Shown here piece after piece: positions 1 to 8,088 of a DNA stretch of 64,000 nt (positions are counted from its first letter, which is position 1; the number at the start of each line of letters is the position of its first letter). Origin of the DNA: Sphingobacterium hungaricum (GTDB lineage Bacteria; Bacteroidota; Bacteroidia; Sphingobacteriales; Sphingobacteriaceae); the NCBI RefSeq assembly GCF_015210005.1, contig NZ_MU158698.1:1187009-1251008 (forward strand). The letters run 5' to 3'. The notes beneath the pieces are model-generated. The model searched no databases, had not been told where the DNA came from, and was given only the letters and a program-made list of their open reading frames with translations. The position numbers were made by a program, and so were the translations under genes.

Positions 1-294
1 ATTTTCTCAATCACAAAAGACCCTTATATCGTATTCTTTTCAAATATCTTCGCCATTTTAGGATTGCGTTCGATGTTCTTTTTATTAGTTAACATCATTG
101 ATAAATTCCATTACTTAAAAGTTGGATTAGCTTTCTTATTGATATTTATCGGTTTGAAAATGTTATTGCATAGTTATCTGGAACAATTAGGATTTACAAC
201 GGTGCATTCATTAATTGTGATTGTAGGTATTTTAGCGTTGAGTATCATCGCTTCGCTGGTCTTTCCGAAGAAAGAGAACTATTCAGAAAATTAA
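1..294 (+). CDS. TerC/Alx-family integral membrane protein (C-terminal part)
   Basis: The open frame is uninterrupted from base 1 to the stop at 292-294, so the gene begins before the window. The visible 97 residues contain the phrases FSITKDPYIVFFSNIFAILG and LRSMFFLL, followed by DKFHYLKVGLAFLLIFIGLKMLL. This is the typical C-terminal half of TerC/Alx proteins: a conserved acidic TM segment, the NIFAILGLRS loop and two further hydrophobic helices. The family is linked to metal (manganese) export and tellurite resistance; it acts in the inner membrane. The gene ends in KKENYSEN and is followed by a strong hairpin terminator. Family assignment is firm; the substrate is not visible. Confidence 0.85.
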   Translation: MFSITKDPYIVFFSNIFAILGLRSMFFLLVNIIDKFHYLKVGLAFLLIFIGLKMLLHSYLEQLGFTTVHSLIVIVGILALSIIASLVFPKKENYSEN

Positions 295-321
295 GCTTTT
301 CGTATCCGTCAAGCTATTTAA

Positions 322-360
322 ACAAAAAAATCATTCAACAGTGTTGAATGATTTTTTTGT
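322..360. terminator. bidirectional hairpin terminator
   Basis: Stem TCATTCAAC (331-339) pairs with GTTGAATGA (342-350) around a 3-nt loop. It is flanked by A7 on the left and T7 on the right, so it works for the rightward TerC gene and for the leftward fic gene, which converge here. Confidence 0.85.
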
Positions 361-370
361 TTAATGTATT

Positions 371-1492
371 CTAAAATATACTCATGTAAGCTTCAAATAC
401 ATATCGCTGGCCTCTTCTGCCTCCTGTCATTTCTTTCAAAATTCCATATCCGACTAGTTCATCAATAATTTTATAGGAAGTAGGCAATGATACTGAAGTG
501 ATTTCCTGAATGCGCTGTACATTGATAATAGGTTTCTGAAAAAGCTGATCCAGCACTTTTAATAAATGCATAGGTCTTTTGCTATTTTTTTGGATGTATT
601 CTTCCTTTTCCTTTTTCAACTTCAATGTTGAATCAAAAGAAGCAATTCCGTTTTTAGCGGTTTGTGTGATTCCTACCAAAAAAAACTTAAACCATTGTTT
701 AATATCATTATTTGTTCTTGCTCTTGATAAATTATCATAATAAAGCATTCGATTTCGCTCAAAAAAATCGGAAAGAAATAGGATTGGCATTTTTAAAATA
801 CCCTTATCTACCAAATAAAGCGGAATCAATAATCTTCCTGTTCGTCCATTGCCGTCCAAAAATGGATGTATGGTTTCAAATTGATAATGAATCAATGCAA
901 TTTTTAATAAATCTGGGAAAAATTTTGTCTCATCATGAGCAAACTTTTCGATATCGGTCATCAATTCATGAATACTCGTATGAACTGGTGGAATAAATAC
1001 AGCGTCATTTATAGTTGCTCCACCTATCCAATTTTGGCTTGTCCGAAAATCTCCTGGAAGTTTATGTTCCCCCCGTACGCTTTCCAGCAATATCTGATGG
1101 ATATTTCTAATTAATCTTGAAGAAAATGGCAACGTTTTTATTTGTTCGATTGCAAAATGCATTGCAGAGATGTAATTGTTGACTTCATTCCAATCATTTC
1201 TCTTCTCGTATTCGACTTCTTCTCGTAATAAGAACGAATCTTCAATGCTTGTTTGTGTTCCCTCGATTTTGCTGCTTTGCGTAGCTTCTTTAGCAACATG
1301 CATGTTAATGAATAAATCAATGTTAGGAATGTATTCTGAATACATATCCAATCGACCGAGTTGAAGATATGCGTCAGAAAGAAGATATTGAATTTCCATA
1401 TCCTCTAGATACCATTGCCGCATTATCGGTGTTGGCTGGAAACTTGAATAGTATCCTTGGTTTATATAGGTGCCTGAAATAAATTTTTTCAA
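371..1492 (-). CDS. Fic-domain protein (probable AMP/NMP transferase) with C-terminal winged helix
   Basis: 373 residues. The Fic active-site motif HPFLDGNGRTGR lies at residues 209-220 (family consensus HxFx[D/E]GNGRxxR), so the catalytic His209 and the anion-binding Asn/Arg residues are all present. The N-terminal helix has the inhibitory motif S73-xxx-E77-G78 (in SSKIEG), as in class II self-inhibited Fic proteins. The last ~70 residues (PIINVQRIQEITSVSLPTSY...) look like a winged-helix domain, so the protein may also bind DNA. Known family chemistry is transfer of AMP to a protein hydroxyl; the target is unknown. The start is a TTG (1490-1492), chosen because FISGTYINQGYY is the usual beginning of such proteins. 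An unusual triple repeat lies directly upstream. Confidence 0.88.
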   Translation of the reverse strand: MKKFISGTYINQGYYSSFQPTPIMRQWYLEDMEIQYLLSDAYLQLGRLDMYSEYIPNIDLFINMHVAKEATQSSKIEGTQTSIEDSFLLREEVEYEKRNDWNEVNNYISAMHFAIEQIKTLPFSSRLIRNIHQILLESVRGEHKLPGDFRTSQNWIGGATINDAVFIPPVHTSIHELMTDIEKFAHDETKFFPDLLKIALIHYQFETIHPFLDGNGRTGRLLIPLYLVDKGILKMPILFLSDFFERNRMLYYDNLSRARTNNDIKQWFKFFLVGITQTAKNGIASFDSTLKLKKEKEEYIQKNSKRPMHLLKVLDQLFQKPIINVQRIQEITSVSLPTSYKIIDELVGYGILKEMTGGRRGQRYVFEAYMSIF

Positions 1493-1534
1493 TTTTAATC
1501 AATATTATTCAATCAAATTTAAATAATATTTTCC

Positions 1535-1648
1535 TTATTTAAAATTTGTCAAATATTTTTAATTAAGCAAACACCTTATTTAAAATTTTGAGTATATTTT
1601 TAATTAAGGAGTACCACTATTTAAATTTTAACCCATAATTTTAATTAA
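1535..1648. repeat. three phased 41-bp AT-rich repeats upstream of fic
   Basis: Three copies of a ~32-bp unit end at 1566, 1607 and 1648, that is exactly 41 bp apart. Each begins TTATTTAAAATT (third copy TATTTAAATTTT) and ends with ATTTTTAATTAA (third copy ATTTTAATTAA). The two ends of a unit are rough inverted repeats of each other. The middle differs among copies. A degenerate fourth unit may end near 1526. The 41-bp step is about four helical turns, which puts all copies on one DNA face; this suggests an operator array. The role is inferred. Confidence 0.6.
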
Positions 1649-1696
1649 CAAATCCTTCAACTAAAAAGAACATTTCAAAATTCCAGTCTGGTATTA

Positions 1697-2863
1697 TTAA
1701 ACAATCAAGCGATCCTTAAATTGATGAAGCTCTTCAACCGACAATTGTTGCATCACCTGTTGCAATTGGGCTTTAAAGAGATTAATGGTGTGTTCTCCGC
1801 CTTGATTTCCTAAAGCTCCAACTCCATACATAAATGGACGGCCCATAAAATTGAATTCAGAACCAACAGCAGACGCTCTTCCCAAATCCACGCCCGAGCG
1901 GATACCGCCATCCAGCATAATCGTCAGCTTTTGCGAATAACTAGCATTCCGAGTCAATTTTTGCAAAGAAACGATGGAAGATTCTCCAGCATCCACTTGC
2001 CTTCCTCCATGGTTCGAAACGATAACGCCATCGACGCCTATAGCAATCGCAGCTTCCATGTCTTCTTCCGTCACGATGCCTTTTAGAACCAGCGGACCTT
2101 TCCACATATCACGGATTGCCTGGATTTTCTGTACATCAACCCTGCCAGTGAATGTGCGATTCATGAATTGCCCAAGCTGCGTCATGTCCAAGCCCTTTTC
2201 CATATACGGCTTTAGCGTCGCGAAAGAAGGTATGCCATGCTTTAAGGTCTTGATTCCCCAAGTCGGGCGAATCGCTGCTTGGAAAATATTCTGAATATTC
2301 ATTTTTGGAGGCATTGACAATCCAGACTTGATTTCACGATAGCGCAAGCCAAATGAAGGAACGTCAACAAGAACAACTAAAACCGGACATTCAACGACTT
2401 GAAGACGCCGAATAATATCGTCACGAAGTGAATTTTCTGTTGGATGATACAACTGAAACCATGCTTTTCCTCCAGACACTTCCGCAATGCGCTCAATGCT
2501 GCTGGTAGAAACAGTACTCAAAATATACGGTACATTTTCTTTCGCCGCTGCTTTCGCTAAAATTTCTGGAGCATTCGGCCACATCAATCCCTGAAGACCG
2601 ATCGGAGAAATTCCAAAAGGAGCTGAATAGGTATGACCAAATAAGGTTTTGGACATATCTATTCCTTTATAAGGTTTTAAATATTGTGGCTTAAGGTAAA
2701 TGTCATCAAAATCCGATTCGTTCCGCGCAAGGTTCAGCTCTTCGTTACAACCGCCTTCAAGATAATCAAAAGCAAATTTGGGGATTCTAGATTTTGCCTT
2801 TTTCTTTAGGTCGGCGATTGATGGATAATTGGAATTATACGGGTATGTTATTTTCTTTTGCAT
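1697..2863 (-). CDS. FMN-dependent alpha-hydroxy-acid (L-lactate-type) dehydrogenase/oxidase
   Basis: 388 residues, the normal length for the LldD/glycolate oxidase family, which oxidises 2-hydroxy acids with FMN in a TIM barrel. Visible family marks: IADLKKKAKSRIPKFAFDYLEGG at the N-terminus, APFGISPIGLQGLMWPNAP, the active-site SNHGGRQ (catalytic His and Arg) and LDGGIRSGVDLGRASAVG for the FMN phosphate, then GRPFMYG. Lactate is the commonest substrate, but the exact one cannot be read from sequence. ATG start at 2861-2863. It lies upstream of fic on the same strand, separated by 204 bases holding the 41-bp repeats, so co-transcription is uncertain. Confidence 0.88.
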   Translation of the reverse strand: MQKKITYPYNSNYPSIADLKKKAKSRIPKFAFDYLEGGCNEELNLARNESDFDDIYLKPQYLKPYKGIDMSKTLFGHTYSAPFGISPIGLQGLMWPNAPEILAKAAAKENVPYILSTVSTSSIERIAEVSGGKAWFQLYHPTENSLRDDIIRRLQVVECPVLVVLVDVPSFGLRYREIKSGLSMPPKMNIQNIFQAAIRPTWGIKTLKHGIPSFATLKPYMEKGLDMTQLGQFMNRTFTGRVDVQKIQAIRDMWKGPLVLKGIVTEEDMEAAIAIGVDGVIVSNHGGRQVDAGESSIVSLQKLTRNASYSQKLTIMLDGGIRSGVDLGRASAVGSEFNFMGRPFMYGVGALGNQGGEHTINLFKAQLQQVMQQLSVEELHQFKDRLIV

Positions 2864-2939
2864 TTTTTAATCCAGTAAACTATGCAAAGATACTAGAATT
2901 ACAAAAACAACCTTCATGCACTATGATGCTTCACAAGGG

Positions 2940-3602
2940 TTAATGAATTTTATCAAATTTTGCAATCAATTTCCAGAATCTTGTAATTTCCCCTTCTTCA
3001 AAAACAGCCTTTTTCCATTCATTCAGCTGAATTTCAATGTGTTTTCCTTCAGCATGATAATTTCCAAAAAAGAAATCATCGCCATGAATATAAAATCCGA
3101 AATGATGATCCAATGTATGCAAGATTTCGACATGAAGCTGCTCGAAGAACAAAATCGAATGTTCTTCAAACGGAAAGTCGATGGGCTTAGGAATTAATCC
3201 TTCGTCTTGAATGGCTAGCAAAGGCTTTGAGCTAAAAATTGGAAAGCTGATTTTAGGAAGTTTTGTCCAGTCTGAATCGAATTGCTGTATATTTTGAGCT
3301 TGTTCTTTCCCTAAGAATGGAATCTGGGCAAATGAATTTTTAGCTGTCTGCGAGCCCTCCTCTTTGAAGTGGTCTTCGAAGTGAACAATTTCGTTGACTG
3401 TCAATTTTTTTTGCAAAAGCAAATCAACAGGTATGCTAAAATAATTTGCAATATGTAAAATAACTTCAATTTTAGGCTCGGCTCTTAACTCCTCGTAAGA
3501 CGAAATATTTCCGCGAGAAAGACTAAAAATATCCGCAAAAGCCTGTTGACTCAATCCTTTTACCTTTCTTAGCTTTTTTATATTGCCACCAATCTGACTC
3601 AT
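2940..3602 (-). CDS. XRE-family transcriptional regulator
   Basis: 220 residues. Residues ~6-62 form an XRE/Cro-type helix-turn-helix: IKKLRKVKGLSQQAFADIF, then SRGNISSYEELRAEPKIEVI and the closing helix IANYFSIPVDLLL. The C-terminal ~130 residues are not recognised; they contain PLLAIQDEGL, GFYIHGDDFFFGNYHAEGKH and are His/Phe rich, with the look of a beta-rich sensor or peptidase-S24-like domain without a visible catalytic pair. ATG start at 3600-3602. The gene is divergent from the pspA-flotillin operon with only 93 bases between, containing several TTTGCA dyads, so it is the obvious candidate regulator of that operon and of itself. Confidence 0.85.
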   Translation of the reverse strand: MSQIGGNIKKLRKVKGLSQQAFADIFSLSRGNISSYEELRAEPKIEVILHIANYFSIPVDLLLQKKLTVNEIVHFEDHFKEEGSQTAKNSFAQIPFLGKEQAQNIQQFDSDWTKLPKISFPIFSSKPLLAIQDEGLIPKPIDFPFEEHSILFFEQLHVEILHTLDHHFGFYIHGDDFFFGNYHAEGKHIEIQLNEWKKAVFEEGEITRFWKLIAKFDKIH

Positions 3603-3624
3603 GTATGAAATTATTTTAAAATTT

Positions 3625-3664
3625 ATTTTGCAAAATATTTTTGCATTTACTATCTTTATGCAAA
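3625..3664. promoter_or_regulatory. operator dyads overlapping the promoter of the pspA-flotillin operon
   Basis: ATTTTGCAAAAT (3625-3636) is a perfect palindrome; TTTGCAT (3640-3646) and ATGCAAA (3658-3664) form a second dyad with an 11-base gap. A rightward promoter of Bacteroidota type fits inside: TTTG at 3627-3630, 20 bases, then TATCTTTA (3651-3658). The dyads therefore cover both promoter elements, which suits repression by the divergent XRE protein. Binding is inferred. Confidence 0.5.
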
Positions 3665-3695
3665 TATTATAAGCAAATATATAAATTTATTAGCC

Positions 3696-4085
3696 ATGAA
3701 CTTCCAAAAAGTGGAAAATTTTATCACCGACTTAGATTTTTTGATTGTTTCAAAAGATGAAAACGAAGGGGTGTTTGTAATCGAAAATGAATCGGATGGC
3801 ATACGCAATTTAATTATAGGCGTTGCTGATCCCATCATCATCTTCGAACAATACCTTTTTACCTTATCTACCGATTCGCAAGAAATTTTTAAATCCCTGT
3901 TGATTAAAAATCGGGACATCGTTCATGGTGCTTTCGCACTGACAGAAGATGGCAAAAAAGTAATTTTTAGGTACACGCTCCAAATACACAATTTGGACAA
4001 GAATGAATTTGAAGCAGCAATCAATTCGCTCTCCTTATTAATGAGCGAATACTATGAACAGTTAATTGATTTTTCAAAAAAATAA
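3696..4085 (+). CDS. YbjN-like (type III chaperone-fold) protein
   Basis: 129 residues, no signal peptide or membrane segment. Alternating strand/helix pattern FLIVSKDENEGVFVIENESDG, RNLIIGVADPIIIFEQYLF and the typical closing motif DIVHGAFALTEDGKKVIFRY followed by a helix (NEFEAAINSLSLLMSEYYEQL) match the YbjN / type III secretion-chaperone-like fold. The biochemical role of this family is poorly known. It is the first gene of the rightward envelope operon and ends 4 bases before the pspA ATG, so the pair is probably translated together. Assignment rests on pattern, not on catalytic residues. Confidence 0.65.
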   Translation: MNFQKVENFITDLDFLIVSKDENEGVFVIENESDGIRNLIIGVADPIIIFEQYLFTLSTDSQEIFKSLLIKNRDIVHGAFALTEDGKKVIFRYTLQIHNLDKNEFEAAINSLSLLMSEYYEQLIDFSKK

Positions 4086-4089
4086 TACG

Positions 4090-4779
4090 ATGAATATATT
4101 TAAACGACTTTTAAAAATCGGACAGGCCGAAATTCATGCGCTTGTCGAGAAAATGGAAGATCCAATCGCGTTAACAGAACAAGGAATTCGTGATATGAAA
4201 CAAGATTTAGCGGAATCAACAGAATCTTACGCTAAAGTCAGAGCCTTAATCATCCGTTCAGAAAACAGGGTGGTTGATAAAACAAATGAGGCAGACAGCT
4301 ATGAAGAGAAAGCGAAAAAGATCTTAGGAATTGCGCAGGCAGGTGAAATCGACAAAAACAAAGCTGAACAACTTGTCATCGAAGCACTACAGATTAAAAA
4401 AGATCTTTTAAGTGAAATTGCGAATCTGCAACATGAAATCAGCAATCACAAAATATCGGCCGAAGAAATTAACAATAGCTTGTCAGTGTTGAAATTTAAT
4501 ATTGCTAAATGGGAAAAAGAATTATCAACTTTAAGAGCCAAACAGAAAGTGAGCGCAACTAACAAAACGGCTAATCAGCAAATGGCACAGATTGAAGCAA
4601 ATAGCACAATCCAAATGCTTGAACGCATGAAGGCCAAAGCCGAAGAAGACCAAGCATTAGCAAAGGCGTATAACGAGCTGGCAGAGCAACAAATCAATGA
4701 AAAGATTGATCATTCGCTAGAACGTGACAAAACGATAATGGCCGAATTAGAAACTTTAAAAAAGAAGATTGGTTTATGA
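4090..4779 (+). CDS. pspA: PspA/IM30 (Vipp1)-family protein
   Basis: 229 residues, almost entirely helical coiled coil. The opening MNIFKRLLKIGQAEIHALVE followed by KMEDPIALTEQGIRDMKQDL is diagnostic of PspA/IM30, including the amphipathic N-terminal helix and the conserved D-P turn. Proteins of this ESCRT-III-related family assemble on stressed inner membranes and limit proton leakage. I use the ATG at 4090; an upstream TTG in frame (4066) lies inside the preceding gene and would add eight residues before the conserved MNIFKR start. The stop overlaps the next start (ATGA at 4776-4779). Its partners here (OB-fold membrane protein, flotillin, AAA ATPase) point to an envelope maintenance role. 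Confidence 0.9.
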   Translation: MNIFKRLLKIGQAEIHALVEKMEDPIALTEQGIRDMKQDLAESTESYAKVRALIIRSENRVVDKTNEADSYEEKAKKILGIAQAGEIDKNKAEQLVIEALQIKKDLLSEIANLQHEISNHKISAEEINNSLSVLKFNIAKWEKELSTLRAKQKVSATNKTANQQMAQIEANSTIQMLERMKAKAEEDQALAKAYNELAEQQINEKIDHSLERDKTIMAELETLKKKIGL

Positions 4780-4979
4780 GAAAATATGAATTTAAAGTAG
4801 TTGAACTATTTGGCAAAGCCAATTGGACGGAATATAAATTTGATTTAAAAGAATTAGACCATAAAATTCAGGAGTTAGGGAATGAAGGATTTCAATTAGT
4901 CAACTCATTGAGTATTTGCGGGACAGGAGGTATTACAACTCAACTTGTTTGTACTTTCCAACGAGAAATTACTCAATAA
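4776..4979 (+). CDS. small DUF4177-like protein
   Basis: 67 residues. The pattern YEFKVVELFG...LDHKIQELGNEGFQLVNSLS...TTQLVCTFQR is that of the small alpha/beta DUF4177-type proteins (strand, helix, NxLGxxGWELV-like loop, strand). Function unknown. The ATGA overlap with pspA shows translational coupling, so it belongs to the operon and is not a random frame. The next gene starts 17 bases downstream. Confidence 0.7.
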   Translation: MRKYEFKVVELFGKANWTEYKFDLKELDHKIQELGNEGFQLVNSLSICGTGGITTQLVCTFQREITQ

Positions 4980-4996
4980 CTTAATCAAAATAAATT

Positions 4997-5680
4997 ATGA
5001 ACGAAGTATTTGATATATTATTCCATCCCCTACCCAATGCCATTATGACTCTTTTGATGGGTTTGAGTTTGGTCTATTGGCTGTTCACTATGCTGTTGGG
5101 CGACGGGTTTGAGTTTGGCGAAGCCAATGTTGATTTTGAAGGCGCAGATATGCAAGACATTGATGCTCCTGATGATCTGGATGGCGATACAGATGCAGAC
5201 GGAGAACCTTCTTTCTGGAGCAAGGCGATGGATTATATCAATATTGGAAAAGCACCAATGATGGTCATTGTTACCTTATTTAAATTTATCGGATGGATTA
5301 TCACCATTGCATCGTCCATCGCATTGAGCCTATCGCAATATGGCTGGAAATCAGTCTTAATATTGATTCCAATATTTTTGCTGACTTATTTTTTAATGCA
5401 TTACGTGACGATCCCTGTTGTCAAACTTTACCAAAAAGTGGGTTATCAAGGTGAAGAAGCACATGATTATTTAGGCAGAGTCGGCAAAATGAAATCCACG
5501 ATTCAAGGCGATAACATTGGTTCGGCTGAAATCGTCATCAATCAGGATGTGATCCGCCTTCCGGTAAAAAGCAGAAACGGAGAACGGATTGCCTATGGCG
5601 ACACGGTAGTCGTGACCAATGAAACAGGAGACGGCAAAATCTATTTCGTAGAAAAAGAAATTACATTAAACACTATATAA
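4997..5680 (+). CDS. YqiJ-like membrane protein with C-terminal OB fold
   Basis: 227 residues. TM helix ~15-35 (NAIMTLLMGLSLVYWLFTML), an acidic stretch ~40-70 rich in Asp/Glu/Gly, then two TM helices ~88-140 (MMVIVTLFKFIGWIITIASS; VLILIPIFLLTYFLMHYV). The last ~75 residues (YLGRVGKMKSTI...IAYGDTVVVTNETGDGKIYFVE) form an NfeD/OB-like barrel. This is the layout of YqiJ, which is usually encoded next to the flotillin YqiK; the same order is seen here. Such NfeD-like proteins are thought to assist SPFH proteins in membrane microdomains. The start ATG 4997 follows the preceding stop by 17 bases. Confidence 0.82.
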   Translation: MNEVFDILFHPLPNAIMTLLMGLSLVYWLFTMLLGDGFEFGEANVDFEGADMQDIDAPDDLDGDTDADGEPSFWSKAMDYINIGKAPMMVIVTLFKFIGWIITIASSIALSLSQYGWKSVLILIPIFLLTYFLMHYVTIPVVKLYQKVGYQGEEAHDYLGRVGKMKSTIQGDNIGSAEIVINQDVIRLPVKSRNGERIAYGDTVVVTNETGDGKIYFVEKEITLNTI

Positions 5681-5701
5681 ACACTATAAATTTATTAACC
5701 A

Positions 5702-7819
5702 ATGACAAGTAGCACATTATTATTTTTAGACGGTATCACTGGCATTGTCCTAATTGCAGTGGGCGTGGTCGTATTTGGCATTTTCGCCTTCTTCGTCATC
5801 CTCAGCATGTTTTACAAGAAGATTCCGCAAGGAAAAGCGATTGTTAGAACAGGTGTTGGTGGCTCTAAAGTTGCATTCAATAAGGGAATGTATGTTATTC
5901 CGGTTTTCCATAAAATGGAAATCATGGATATTTCTGTCAAGAAAATTGATATTGCCAGAATGCAGGGCGATGGATTGATCTGTAAAGACAATATCCGCGC
6001 AGATATTAAAGTTGCATTTTTTGTTCGTGTGAACAAAAATGTAGATGATGTCATCAATGTTGCGCAAAATTTAGGCTGTGACCGTGCGTCAGACCCTGAA
6101 ACATTAAAAAGTATTTTCGAAGCGAAGTTTTCTGAAGCGCTTAAAACGGTAGGTAAGAAGTTTGAATTTATTGAACTCTATGAAGCCCGCCGCGAATTTA
6201 GGGATGAAATTTTGAATATTATCGGAACAGATTTGAACGGATATATCTTAGACGACTGTGCGATCGATTATTTGGAACAAACAGAATTGCAATTCTTGAG
6301 CCCAGACAATATTTTGGATTCTGAAGGTATTAAGAAAATTACCGAATTGACGGCTAAACAAAACATGAATGCCAATCTAATCCGTCGTGAAGAAGAAAAA
6401 GTCATTAAGAAACAGAACGTAGAAGCGCGTGAAGCGATTTTGGAATTGGATCGACAATTAGCTGAAAAAGAAGAGAAGCAGAAACGCGAAATCGACAACA
6501 TCAAAGCCCGCGAAGAAGCAGAAATCACCAAAGTGCGTGAAGAAGAGCGTTTGAAATCGGAAACGGTTCGCATTTCGACAGAAGAGCAATTAGCTGTTCA
6601 GGAAGAAAATAAACTGCGCCAAATTATTATTGCAGAAAAAAATAAGTTGCGTACCAATGCAATTGAAACGGAACGTGTAGAAAAAGATCGCGCATTGGAA
6701 GAAACAGAGCGCATTCGCATTGTTACTTTAGCGCAGATTGATAAAGAACGTTCGATTGAAACGGAGAAAAAGAGCATTCAGAATGTGATCAAAGAACGTG
6801 TTCAATTAGAAAAAGGCGTTATCGAAGAACAACAAGGTGTCAAAGACCTGGAGTTATTCCGCGAAGTGGAGCGTAAGAAACAAGCTGGAGTAATTGCTGC
6901 TTCTCAAGAAGCAGAAGAACGGTTGATTTCTACGGTGAAAGCGGCTGAGGCTGCAAAAATTGCATCCGAGCAAGAAGCGGCTAAGAAAATTATTGACGCG
7001 GATGCAGCATTAAAGATCGCTGAGAAAAAAGCACAAGAAATGCTGATTGATGCAGATGCTAAAAAAGAAGCTTCTGCGAAAGAAGCAGAAGCGCGTAAAA
7101 TCATTGCGGAAGCACAAGCAAAAGAAGAAGCTGCAATCGGATTATCGGAAGCAGAGGTTATGGTTGCGAAAGCAGATGCAGAAGAAAAACAAGGAACTGC
7201 GCAAGCAAATATCATTGAGCGAAAAGCTGAAGCAATGCGTAAAGAAGGATTGATGGAAGCCGAAATCGTACGTGAAAAAGCTTTAGCGGAAGCGAAAGGA
7301 ATACACGAAAAAGCAACAGCTATGAAGGAATTGGATGGCGTCGGAAGAGATCACGAAGAATTCAAGTTGCAATTGCAAAAAGAGCGCGATATTGAGCTCG
7401 CTCATATCAATATCCAGAAAGACATTGCGACAGCACAAGCAAGCGTTTTATCAGAAGCATTGAAATCTGCTAAAATTGATATCGTGGGTGGCGAAACGAT
7501 GTTCTTCGAGAATATTGTTAAACAGGTTTCCAACTCTAAAGGATTTGATCATTTGATCGATAATTCGAAACATGCAACAGATATTAAAAATGCATTGATT
7601 GGCCCTGACGGAAAAGGTGATTTGGGAGAGAAAATAAAAAGTCTCGCTGATAAGTATGGGATTTCATCAAATGACATCAAAAACCTAACGGTATCTGCAG
7701 CATTGATTAAATTACAGCAAGCTGCGACAAGCGAGGAGAATGCGGAAGACAGCAGTTTTATTAATTCATTGTTTGGAATGGCCAAGAATTTAGGGATTTC
7801 AAATAAGAAGCTGGGGTAA
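5702..7819 (+). CDS. flotillin-like SPFH protein (YqiK type)
   Basis: 705 residues. One N-terminal membrane helix (~10-37, ITGIVLIAVGVVVFGIFAFF), then an SPFH/Band 7 domain (~40-215: KIPQGKAIVRTGVGGSKVAF, DISVKKIDIARMQGDGLICK, RADIKVAFFVRVNKNVDDV). From ~220 to ~590 the protein is a charged Ala/Glu/Lys heptad-rich coiled coil, as in flotillins, and a ~100-residue C-terminal tail (SLADKYGISSNDIKNLTVSA) follows. Flotillins organise membrane microdomains and partner with NfeD/YqiJ proteins; the gene before it is exactly such a protein, 21 bases upstream. Downstream, the operon is interrupted by a REP/transposase unit that begins 24 bases after the stop. Confidence 0.9.
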   Translation: MTSSTLLFLDGITGIVLIAVGVVVFGIFAFFVILSMFYKKIPQGKAIVRTGVGGSKVAFNKGMYVIPVFHKMEIMDISVKKIDIARMQGDGLICKDNIRADIKVAFFVRVNKNVDDVINVAQNLGCDRASDPETLKSIFEAKFSEALKTVGKKFEFIELYEARREFRDEILNIIGTDLNGYILDDCAIDYLEQTELQFLSPDNILDSEGIKKITELTAKQNMNANLIRREEEKVIKKQNVEAREAILELDRQLAEKEEKQKREIDNIKAREEAEITKVREEERLKSETVRISTEEQLAVQEENKLRQIIIAEKNKLRTNAIETERVEKDRALEETERIRIVTLAQIDKERSIETEKKSIQNVIKERVQLEKGVIEEQQGVKDLELFREVERKKQAGVIAASQEAEERLISTVKAAEAAKIASEQEAAKKIIDADAALKIAEKKAQEMLIDADAKKEASAKEAEARKIIAEAQAKEEAAIGLSEAEVMVAKADAEEKQGTAQANIIERKAEAMRKEGLMEAEIVREKALAEAKGIHEKATAMKELDGVGRDHEEFKLQLQKERDIELAHINIQKDIATAQASVLSEALKSAKIDIVGGETMFFENIVKQVSNSKGFDHLIDNSKHATDIKNALIGPDGKGDLGEKIKSLADKYGISSNDIKNLTVSAALIKLQQAATSEENAEDSSFINSLFGMAKNLGISNKKLG

Positions 7820-7843
7820 ATCATATAATAAAAAGCAAATTAA

Positions 7844-8070
7844 AAGGTTAATTGCGCACCTACGGCGCGCCAAAAAAACGAATTTAACTTTCGCTACAAA
7901 CATTTAGCACCTACGGTGCTTTAAATAAAAAATATTTGATATATATAATGTAATTTTTAAAATAAATTGTTTTTTTCAAATTATAAGATAACACATTAAA
8001 GTTTGCTCCGTAGGAGCAAGATATTTGTAGAACGTTTAAAATATATGCATTGTGCGCCGTAGGTGCACAA
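7844..8070. repeat. left REP-like palindrome cassette
   Basis: Four hairpins with a shared CCTACGG core. (1) 7854-7870 GCGC-ACCTACGGC-GCGC; (2) 7906-7920 AGCAC-CTACG-GTGCT; (3) 8003-8019 TTGCTCC-GTA-GGAGCAA; (4) 8050-8070 TTGTGC-GCCGTAGGT-GCACAA. The first two read CCTACGG, the last two read CCGTAGG, so the cassette is itself an inverted pair of pairs, like BIMEs of enterobacteria. The conserved outer text GCTACAAACATTT precedes copy 2, and its mirror image (AGATATTTGTAG) follows copy 3. The cassette fills the space between the flotillin stop and the transposase start. Confidence 0.85.
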
Positions 8071-8088
8071 CCAAAATTGATTTATCAA

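Noticed and set aside
1535-1648. CRISPR-like array
   Set aside because: Only three imperfect units; their middles are short and variable within the repeat and no cas gene is near. Better read as operator-like repeats.
5754-7253. Open frames opposite or offset to the flotillin gene
   Set aside because: They lie wholly inside a strong SPFH-coiled-coil gene and have low-complexity Ala/Ser or Lys/Gln composition caused by its coiled-coil codons.
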